From assembly GCA_031270785.1 (NCBI GenBank), contig JAISWM010000098.1, positions 1 to 11,129 on the forward strand: 11,129 bases of DNA, read 5' to 3'. This document shows, in pieces, positions 6,723-11,129 of the stretch. The DNA comes from Oscillospiraceae bacterium (GTDB taxonomy: Bacteria > Bacillota > Clostridia > Oscillospirales > Acutalibacteraceae). The notes beneath the pieces are model-generated. The model did no database searches. It saw only the letters and a list, made by a program, of their open reading frames with translations, and was not told the DNA's origin. A program made the position numbers and the translations under genes. How positions within the stretch are numbered: the first letter of the stretch is position 1; each line of letters starts with the position of its first letter.

Positions 6723-7627
6723 ATACTAAAATTAATTTAAGCGGTATTTTCATAGATAACCCCATAATACCGGCCAGCGGCACATTTGGGTACGGGCACG
6801 AATTTTCGAACATTTATGATATAAACTGCCTTGGAACATTCTCGTTTAAGGGAACCACAAAAGAAGAAAGATTCGGTAATCCCACACCCAGAATAGCGGA
6901 ATGCGCAGAAGGAATAATAAATTCCGTCGGGCTGCAAAACCCTGGTGTAGAAAAAGTAATAAGTGAGGAACTTCCAAAACTCAAAAAGTGTTTTTTTAAA
7001 CCCGTAATTGCAAATGTAAGCGGATTTTCACTGGAAGAGTATGTTTACACATGCCAAAGGCTCAGCGACCAAGAACAAATCGGATGGTTTGAAGTAAACA
7101 TAAGCTGCCCGAACATTCACGGGGGAGGAATGAGTTTTGGTACCTTTCCGGAGTCTGCGTTTAAAGTAACCAAAGAAGTAAAAAAAGTAACCGCAAAGCC
7201 TATTTACATGAAATTATCACCAAATGTAACTGATATAGTGTCTATTGCAAAGGCATGCGAGGACGCAGGAGCAGACGGTATAAGTATGATAAATACTTCT
7301 ATGGGAATGAGAATAGACTTAAAAACAAAAAAACCTGTAATTGCCAATAAAATAGGGGGATTTTCAGGCAAAGCAATCAAACCTATAGCGCTTCAGATGG
7401 TATACAAAGTATATGAAGCCGTAAAAATCCCTATTTTAGGCATAGGGGGAATATCAAACGCGGAAGACGTACTGGAAATGATGCTTGCGGGGGCCTCGGC
7501 CGTACAAATCGGGGCGCAAAACCTTATTGATCCGTATGTATGCAAAAATATTGTGGAGGATTTACCTTCCGCTATGCAAAAATATGGCATAAACAGTTTA
7601 GAAGATATTATCGGGGAGGCGCATTAG
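6716..7627 (+). CDS. pyrD: dihydroorotate dehydrogenase B (NAD+), catalytic subunit
   Basis: PyrD oxidises dihydroorotate to orotate on FMN and works with PyrK. The 303-residue TIM-barrel protein has an N-terminal SGTFGYG, a KGTT segment with K46, INSVGLQNPG, and the class 1 active-site cysteine C131 in VNISCPNIHGGG. This cysteine distinguishes it from the serine of class 2 enzymes. Phosphate/FMN-binding segments INTS, GGFSGKAIKP and GIGGISN are present. The length and motifs are typical of class 1B. The start ATG 6716 is preceded by GGGAGG (6703-6708) with 7-base spacing and lies inside the end of pyrK. The stop overlaps the pyrF start by one base. Confidence 0.97.
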   Translation: MVNTKINLSGIFIDNPIIPASGTFGYGHEFSNIYDINCLGTFSFKGTTKEERFGNPTPRIAECAEGIINSVGLQNPGVEKVISEELPKLKKCFFKPVIANVSGFSLEEYVYTCQRLSDQEQIGWFEVNISCPNIHGGGMSFGTFPESAFKVTKEVKKVTAKPIYMKLSPNVTDIVSIAKACEDAGADGISMINTSMGMRIDLKTKKPVIANKIGGFSGKAIKPIALQMVYKVYEAVKIPILGIGGISNAEDVLEMMLAGASAVQIGAQNLIDPYVCKNIVEDLPSAMQKYGINSLEDIIGEAH

Positions 7628-7629
7628 TG
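7613..7629 (+). promoter_or_regulatory. Shine-Dalgarno site and GTG start of pyrF
   Basis: GGGGAGG (7613-7619) sits 7 bases before GTG 7627, whose G is also the last base of the pyrD TAG. This start gives a protein beginning VGKDVIIACDF, as expected for OMP decarboxylases. The longer in-frame ATG at 7540 would lie inside pyrD. Confidence 0.85.
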
Positions 7630-8448
7630 GGGAAAGATGTAATTATAGCTTGCGACTTTCCTGCAAAAGAGGATACATTCTTATTTTTAGATAAATTTAA
7701 GGATATTAAACCTTTTATAAAAATAGGTATGGAACTTTATTATTCAGAAGGGCCTGAAATAGTAAAAGAAATAAGGGCACGAGGGCATAAAATATTTCTG
7801 GATTTAAAACTTCATGATATACCCAATACCGTAAAAAGAACTATGAGTGTTATAGCCAAATTTAACATAGATATGTGCAACCTTCACGCGAGCGGAACAT
7901 CAGAAATGATGAAAGCGGCTTTAGAAGGAATTATAAGAGAAGACGGAACAAAACCAATACTAATCGCGGTTACTCAGCTGACATCTATAAACCAAAAAAA
8001 TATGCAAAAAGATTTATTAATTGACAAACCTATTGACGAGGTTGTAATGCACTATGCGTATAATGCAAAAAAGTCCGGATTAGACGGCGTTGTATGCTCA
8101 CCGCATGAATCGAAAAAAGTGCATAAAATATGCGGTGAAGACTTTATAACCGTAACACCCGGAATAAGATTTAAAGATAGTGTAGCTGATACTTTTGAAA
8201 AGTGCGTGATTTCTCATGGTTCTCTCCCCGCTGCGGGCGAGGAGAGGGCATACGGGCAAGCGCGCTTTTTCAAGAGCAGCGGCAGATGCATTAAAGACGA
8301 TCAAGCCCGCGTAATGACGCCTTCGGAAGCTAAAAAAGCAGGTTCTGACTATATAGTTATCGGAAGACCAATTACCGCATCTGAAGATCCTGTTTCGGTA
8401 TACAAAAAAAGTCTGGACGAATTTTTAGGTTTAGGAGTAAAAATATGA
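7627..8448 (+). CDS. pyrF: orotidine 5'-phosphate decarboxylase with in-frame repeat insertion
   Basis: PyrF decarboxylates OMP to UMP, the last step of the pathway. The GTG start gives 273 residues. Family motifs are intact: D10 (IIACDF), K32 (IKIG), the catalytic stretch D59-x-K61-x2-D64 (FLDLKLHDIPNTV), VTQLTS, TPGIR (177-181), DDQARVMTP (224-232) and VIGRPI (244-249, with the phosphate-binding R). Relatives are about 235-240 residues. The excess of about 36-39 residues lies between TPGIRFKDSVA and DDQARVMTP, where relatives have only a short stretch. This added peptide (TFEKCVISHG...KSSGRCIK) is encoded by a copy of palindromic repeat A (8181 to about 8297). It lies in the flexible loop that closes over the OMP phosphate. 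The frame is open and core residues are kept, so the enzyme is probably active, but activity is inferred. It overlaps pyrE by ATGA. Confidence 0.95.
   Translation: MGKDVIIACDFPAKEDTFLFLDKFKDIKPFIKIGMELYYSEGPEIVKEIRARGHKIFLDLKLHDIPNTVKRTMSVIAKFNIDMCNLHASGTSEMMKAALEGIIREDGTKPILIAVTQLTSINQKNMQKDLLIDKPIDEVVMHYAYNAKKSGLDGVVCSPHESKKVHKICGEDFITVTPGIRFKDSVADTFEKCVISHGSLPAAGEERAYGQARFFKSSGRCIKDDQARVMTPSEAKKAGSDYIVIGRPITASEDPVSVYKKSLDEFLGLGVKI
8181..8297 (+). repeat. palindromic repeat family A, copy A3, inside pyrF
   Basis: The left end TGTAGCTGATACTTTTGAAA matches the family A end TATAGCTGTTTCGTTTGAAA. Without gaps, 25 of the first 34 bases agree with copy A4. The central hairpin CTCTCCCCGC (8222-8231) pairs with 8237-8246 with one mismatch, and its offset from the left end matches the hairpin offset in the intact copies. 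The right arm is strongly diverged, so the right border near 8297 is extrapolated from the 117-bp family length. The insert is more GC-rich than its flanks and keeps the pyrF frame. Confidence 0.75.
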
Positions 8449-9095
8449 AAGAAAGCATTGCAAAAGATCTTCTTAAAATTAAAGCTATATTTTTCAGACC
8501 CAATGAACCGTTTATATGGGCAAGCGGAATTAAAAGCCCCGTATATTGCGATAACAGGCTTGCTTTAGCGTACCCTGATGTAAGAAATAATATTGAAAAC
8601 GGCCTTGTGAAATTAATTAATGAAAACTACCCCGGTGCGCAAGCTTTAATGGGAACAAGCACAGCGGGAATAGCCCATGCCGCAATTGCGGCGCATATTT
8701 TAAACGTTCCTATGGGATATGTAAGAGCGGGTTCTAAAGATCACGGCAGAAAAAATCAAATTGAAGGCAAAGTGGAAAAAGGGCAAAAAATAGTGGTGGT
8801 GGAAGATTTAATCTCTACGGGCGGAAGCGCCGCAGAGGTTGTGAACGTACTTAGAAAAGCTGAAGCAGACGTTATGGGGATAGTAAGTATATTTACATAT
8901 AACATGAAAAAAAGTATTGAAAATTTTTTGGGTGCCAACATAAAAAATATCAGCCTTACGGACTTTGATTGTGTCGCTCAAGTAGCATCCGACGAAGGGT
9001 ATATAAATAAAGAAGATATTCAAAAATTAATTTCTTTTAGAGATAATCCATCAGACGAAAGCTGGATAGGAGGCCAAAATGAAAAATTTAATTGA
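8445..9095 (+). CDS. pyrE: orotate phosphoribosyltransferase
   Basis: PyrE joins orotate to PRPP to make OMP, upstream of PyrF. The 216-residue protein has the N-terminal FIWASGIKSPVYCDNR substrate segment (23-38), a mobile catalytic loop around RAGSKDHGRKNQIEG (94-108), and the type I PRPP-binding motif VVVEDLISTGGSAAE (117-131). Its length and sequence resemble the Firmicutes-type enzyme. ATG 8445 overlaps the pyrF stop in ATGA and has AGGAG (8433-8437) 7 bases upstream. The C-terminus, beyond about residue 205, is encoded by DNA that also holds the pyrB Shine-Dalgarno site and start, with a 17-base overlap. Confidence 0.97.
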   Translation: MKESIAKDLLKIKAIFFRPNEPFIWASGIKSPVYCDNRLALAYPDVRNNIENGLVKLINENYPGAQALMGTSTAGIAHAAIAAHILNVPMGYVRAGSKDHGRKNQIEGKVEKGQKIVVVEDLISTGGSAAEVVNVLRKAEADVMGIVSIFTYNMKKSIENFLGANIKNISLTDFDCVAQVASDEGYINKEDIQKLISFRDNPSDESWIGGQNEKFN

Positions 9096-9993
9096 CATTT
9101 TGGACTTATCTTTAGATGAAATATTTAATTTAATAGAAACCGCAATAAAAATAAAAAATGACCCTTCAAGGTACTTAGAAAAATGTAAATATAAAAAGAT
9201 GGCCACATTATTTTTTGAACCGTCCACGCGTACAAGGCTTAGTTTTGAAGCGGCCATGTATGAACTTGGCGGCAATGTTATAGGGTTTTCAGACGCTCAG
9301 AGTTCTTCCGCTGCTAAAGGAGAAAGCGTTTCAGATACCGCAAAAGTAATTTCCTGTTATTCAGACATTATGGTAATACGCCACCCTAAAGAAGGCGCGC
9401 CGTTAGTAGCGTCTATGAACGCTGCTGTGCCCGTAATAAACGCAGGGGACGGAGGGCATAATCACCCCACTCAAACTTTAACAGACCTCATGACAGTATA
9501 CCTTGAAAAGAAAAGACTTAATAATTTTACGATAGGATTTTGCGGAGATTTAAAGTTCGGGAGGACAGTTCACTCTTTAATATCAACACTTTGCCGCCAT
9601 AAAAACGTAAAAATAATTTTAATATCGCCCGAAAATCTTAATTTGCCAAGTTACATGATCAGCAATTATATAAACAAAAACCATATAGAGTGCATAGAAG
9701 CAAATGACCTTGAAAGCGTCATGCCGGAATTAGATATACTTTATATGACAAGGCTGCAAAAAGAAAGGTTCACTGGTGCCCAAGATTTCGAATCCTTGAA
9801 TAATTCATATATTTTAACATTAAACAAATTAAAAAGCGCCAAAAAAGACCTTTGCATTATGCATCCTTTACCGCGTGTCAATGAAATAGAAACCGCCGTA
9901 GATGCCGATCCGAGGGCTTGCTACTTCAAACAGGTATTAAACGGAAAATATATACGCATGGCACTGATATTAAAACTTTTGGAGATAGAATAG
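9079..9993 (+). CDS. pyrB: aspartate carbamoyltransferase catalytic subunit
   Basis: PyrB condenses carbamoyl phosphate with aspartate, the committed step. The 304-residue protein has the carbamoyl-phosphate site FFEPSTRTRLSFE with STRTR at 49-53, SSAAKGES with K80, R101-H102-P103, HNHPTQTLTDL (127-137), and the aspartate-side motif MHPLPRVNEI near the C-terminus. It is close to E. coli PyrB (311). The start ATG 9079 has AGGAGG (9068-9073) 5 bases upstream and lies within pyrE. The pyrI gene begins one base after its stop, so the enzyme is probably a class B holoenzyme (catalytic trimers with regulatory dimers). In Bacillus-type operons pyrB comes near the front; here it is near the end. Confidence 0.97.
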   Translation: MKNLIDILDLSLDEIFNLIETAIKIKNDPSRYLEKCKYKKMATLFFEPSTRTRLSFEAAMYELGGNVIGFSDAQSSSAAKGESVSDTAKVISCYSDIMVIRHPKEGAPLVASMNAAVPVINAGDGGHNHPTQTLTDLMTVYLEKKRLNNFTIGFCGDLKFGRTVHSLISTLCRHKNVKIILISPENLNLPSYMISNYINKNHIECIEANDLESVMPELDILYMTRLQKERFTGAQDFESLNNSYILTLNKLKSAKKDLCIMHPLPRVNEIETAVDADPRACYFKQVLNGKYIRMALILKLLEIE

Positions 9994-9994
9994 A

Positions 9995-10414
9995 ATGCAG
10001 GAAGTTAAAAAAATAGAAAACGGAATTATAATTGACCATATATGCGCAGGAAAGGGTCTGGAATTATATAGTCTTTTAAAACTTGACAGTATTGATTGCC
10101 CTTGCATTATTATAAAAAATATAGACAGCCAAAAAATGGGAAAAAAAGATATGATAAAGATCCTGGATAAAACAGATATTAATGCTGACATAATAGGGTA
10201 TTTTTGCCCCAATATAACAATAAATATTATACAAAACAAAAATATTTCTAAAATTTTCGATGTAAAGCCCCCGAAATATATAAAAAACATAGTGTTTTGT
10301 AAAAATACCAATTGTATAACTTTCGCAGAGCCTGAAATAGACCATATCTTTAAACTTATAGACCCTCAAAGCAGGAAGTACAGCTGCGTGTATTGCGAGC
10401 GTATTAGGCAGTGA
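9995..10414 (+). CDS. pyrI: aspartate carbamoyltransferase regulatory subunit
   Basis: PyrI binds nucleotide effectors and conveys allosteric control to PyrB. The 139-residue protein has the N-terminal allosteric segment IIIDHICAGKGLELYSLL (11-28), corresponding to the IDHI nucleotide-site motif, and NITINII near 73-79. The C-terminal zinc domain carries C102-x4-C107 and C131-x2-C134, which bridges to the catalytic chains in E. coli. It is slightly shorter than E. coli PyrI (153). GGAG (9981-9984) precedes ATG 9995 by 10 bases. Its presence suggests feedback by end-product nucleotides at the protein level, which may matter because no PyrR-type RNA control is seen. It is the last gene of the operon; long open frames on the opposite strand are spurious. 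Confidence 0.95.
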   Translation: MQEVKKIENGIIIDHICAGKGLELYSLLKLDSIDCPCIIIKNIDSQKMGKKDMIKILDKTDINADIIGYFCPNITINIIQNKNISKIFDVKPPKYIKNIVFCKNTNCITFAEPEIDHIFKLIDPQSRKYSCVYCERIRQ

Positions 10415-10426
10415 CATTTTTGTTTT

Positions 10427-10449
10427 CCCCCCGCTAGATAGCGGGTGGG
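10427..10449 (+). repeat. GC-rich hairpin after the pyr operon
   Basis: CCCCCCGCTA (10427-10436) pairs with TAGCGGGTGGG (10439-10449) across a 2-base loop with a single bulge, starting 13 bases after the pyrI stop. No T run follows it, so it is not a standard rho-independent terminator, though it could stabilise or pause the transcript end. It resembles the GC cores of the other palindromic repeats and directly precedes a family A remnant. Confidence 0.55.
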
Positions 10450-10458
10450 AGTTTCAAC

Positions 10459-10506
10459 TATAGCCGTTACGCTTTACAATAGACCTGTCCGTAAATCTCA
10501 CAGAGC
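10459..10506 (-). repeat. palindromic repeat family A, truncated remnant (inverted)
   Basis: TATAGCCGTTACGCTTTACA, then AATAGACCTGTCCGTAAATCT, aligns with the reverse complement of the right half of copy A4 (TATAGCTGTTACGATTCAAA, then ACAGTCCTCAAAAGTAAAT). Only this half is recognisable; the central hairpin and other arm are missing. Confidence 0.55.
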
Positions 10507-10557
10507 ACAAATTATCGAAAAATGCATCACTTAAAAAATGGCTTTGCATCAAAATTT

Positions 10558-10666
10558 GGTCATGTCTCAAAATAATTGAAATCCCTTCTTTCCCCCCCGC
10601 CTCGGGCGGGGGGAAAAAGATATTATCAAATAATTTGACCCATCACCATATTTTGCGACATAATCC
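10558..10666 (+). repeat. palindromic repeat family B, copy B2
   Basis: The terminal inverted repeats are GGTCATGTCTCAAAATA at the left and TATTTTGCGACATAATCC at the right. The core is CCCCCCGCC-tc-GGGCGGGGGG (about 10591-10612), with arms TTGAAATCCCTTC and GATATTATCAAATAATTTGACCCATCACCA. It matches B1 in opposite orientation. Its right end overlaps the first 16 bases of the 162-bp tandem unit. Confidence 0.8.
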
Positions 10667-10695
10667 AACATCATCCGCAAATTTGCGCTTTCAAG

Positions 10696-10812
10696 TATAG
10701 CTGTTTCGTTTGAAAAGCATCTGATTTTTATAACTTTCTCCCAGCCGTCGGCTGGGAGAAAGTACACGGATAAATTTACTTTTGAGGACTGTTTTGAATC
10801 GTAACAGCTATA
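10696..10812 (+). repeat. palindromic repeat family A, copy A4 (117 bp)
   Basis: The left end is TATAGCTGTTTCGTTTGAAA; the right end read inward is TATAGCTGTTACGATTCAAA (17 of 20 identical). A perfect 14-bp central hairpin runs from 10733-10746 to 10750-10763. Compared with A1, one hairpin G-C pair is replaced by A-T on both arms. Confidence 0.92.
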
Positions 10813-10857
10813 TTTTGCAACATAATCCAATATCATTCGCAAATTTGCGCTTTCAAG

Positions 10858-10974
10858 TATAGCTGTTCCGTTTGAAAAGCGTCTGATTTTTATGACTTTC
10901 TCCCGGCCGACGGCCGGGAGAAAATACACGGATAAATTTACTTTTGAGGACTGTTTTGAATCGTAACAGCTATA
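10858..10974 (+). repeat. palindromic repeat family A, copy A5 (117 bp)
   Basis: The ends are the same as in A4 with one change (TATAGCTGTTCCG). The hairpin core CTCCCGGCC-GAC-GGCCGGGAG has the middle loop base changed and a mismatch in the outer stem (AGAAAAT). It is the second element of the tandem duplication. Confidence 0.92.
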
Positions 10975-11129
10975 TTATAAATTTTATAAAAAAGCATTCA
11001 ATCACATAAACAACGCGAACATTCACAATTAAATTACCAAGCTCATCGGGTATTGCAAGAATATAATATTTTTATTCATCATATCAAATTATTAATTTGT
11101 ATTTCTATCGCAGTAATAATTTCTCTTTT
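10975..11129. other. AT-rich stretch to the window edge, no supported gene
   Basis: After the last repeat copy the DNA is AT-rich. On the minus strand a short open stretch enters from the edge and ends at a TGA at 11079-11081 (KREIITAIEIQINNLI), and another short frame reads ILAIPDELGNLIVNVRVV downstream. These could be pieces of a decayed gene, but they are too short to call. Confidence 0.4.

Larger units (their letters stand above)
10651..10974 (+). repeat. tandem duplication, 2 x 162 bp, each containing one family A element
   Basis: Unit 1 (10651-10812) and unit 2 (10813-10974) align without gaps with only scattered substitutions. Each consists of a 45-base spacer beginning TTTTGCRACATAATCCAAYA followed by a 117-bp A element. 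The 162-bp period is a multiple of three, which explains a spurious long minus-strand open frame with a 54-residue internal repeat. Confidence 0.92.

Noticed and set aside
7540..7626. Upstream ATG start for pyrF inside pyrD
   Set aside because: GTG 7627 has GGGGAGG at 7-base spacing, and the protein then starts at the conserved IIACDF region; the extension is unlike the family.
9970..10417. Two 113-residue open frames antisense to pyrI
   Set aside because: They lie opposite a gene with clear family motifs, have no plausible start context and look like shadow frames of AT-rich DNA.
10567..10929. 120-residue open frame on the minus strand with an internal 54-residue repeat
   Set aside because: It is produced by the 2 x 162-bp tandem duplication and runs through hairpins and a family B element. 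There is no Shine-Dalgarno site or recognisable protein, and the repeated peptide only mirrors the DNA repeat.
10651..10974. CRISPR-like array
   Set aside because: There are only two units, 162 bp each, with conserved rather than variable spacers and no cas genes.

Overview
The window carries a nearly complete de novo UMP (pyrimidine) biosynthesis operon on the + strand, preceded by two divergently oriented tRNA genes. Several families of short GC-rich palindromic repeats lie between the genes, and one copy lies inside a gene. The DNA is AT-rich, the Shine-Dalgarno sites are strong AGGAGG types, and the tRNAs encode CCA. Dihydroorotate dehydrogenase is the class 1B (PyrD+PyrK) type. Together these suggest a low-GC anaerobic bacterium, most like Clostridia/Firmicutes. 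This placement is an inference; another AT-rich anaerobic lineage such as Elusimicrobia is not excluded.

Layout: 1-87 may be the tail of a gene entering from the left (uncertain). 88-293 is AT-rich with nothing recognisable. tRNA-Glu(CUC) is at 394-468 (+) behind a good extended -10 promoter. tRNA-Leu(CAA) is at 759-845 (-) with its own promoter at 860-888. A repeat cluster (B0, B1, A1) fills much of 577-1162. A perfect-consensus promoter at 1189-1218 starts the operon pyrC (1259-2530), carB (2802-5975), pyrK (5991-6722), pyrD (6716-7627), pyrF (7627-8448), pyrE (8445-9095), pyrB (9079-9993), pyrI (9995-10414). From pyrK on the genes overlap or nearly abut, so translation is probably coupled. 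10415-11129 holds no convincing gene but is dense in repeats, including a 162-bp tandem duplication.

The operon covers carbamoyl phosphate (CarB), carbamoyl aspartate (PyrB with regulatory PyrI), dihydroorotate (PyrC), orotate (PyrD/PyrK), OMP (PyrE) and UMP (PyrF). The missing piece is carA, the glutaminase subunit. It would be expected between pyrC and carB by comparison with Bacillus-type operons, and here that gap contains two repeat elements instead. No pyrR gene or PyrR-type attenuator is visible.

The most notable finding is a family of about 117-bp elements (family A) with roughly 20-bp terminal inverted repeats beginning TATAGCTGTT and a central GC-rich hairpin. Three copies are exactly 117 bp (39 codons). 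One diverged copy lies in frame inside pyrF, adding about 36-39 residues to the phosphate-binding loop of OMP decarboxylase. It is translated in the element's own long open frame, so homology is visible in DNA and peptide. This resembles the Rickettsia palindromic elements described inside protein-coding genes. A further degenerate copy appears to supply the last residues and stop codon of pyrC. Two other palindromic families (B and C) share a CCCCCGCC/GGCGGGGG core.
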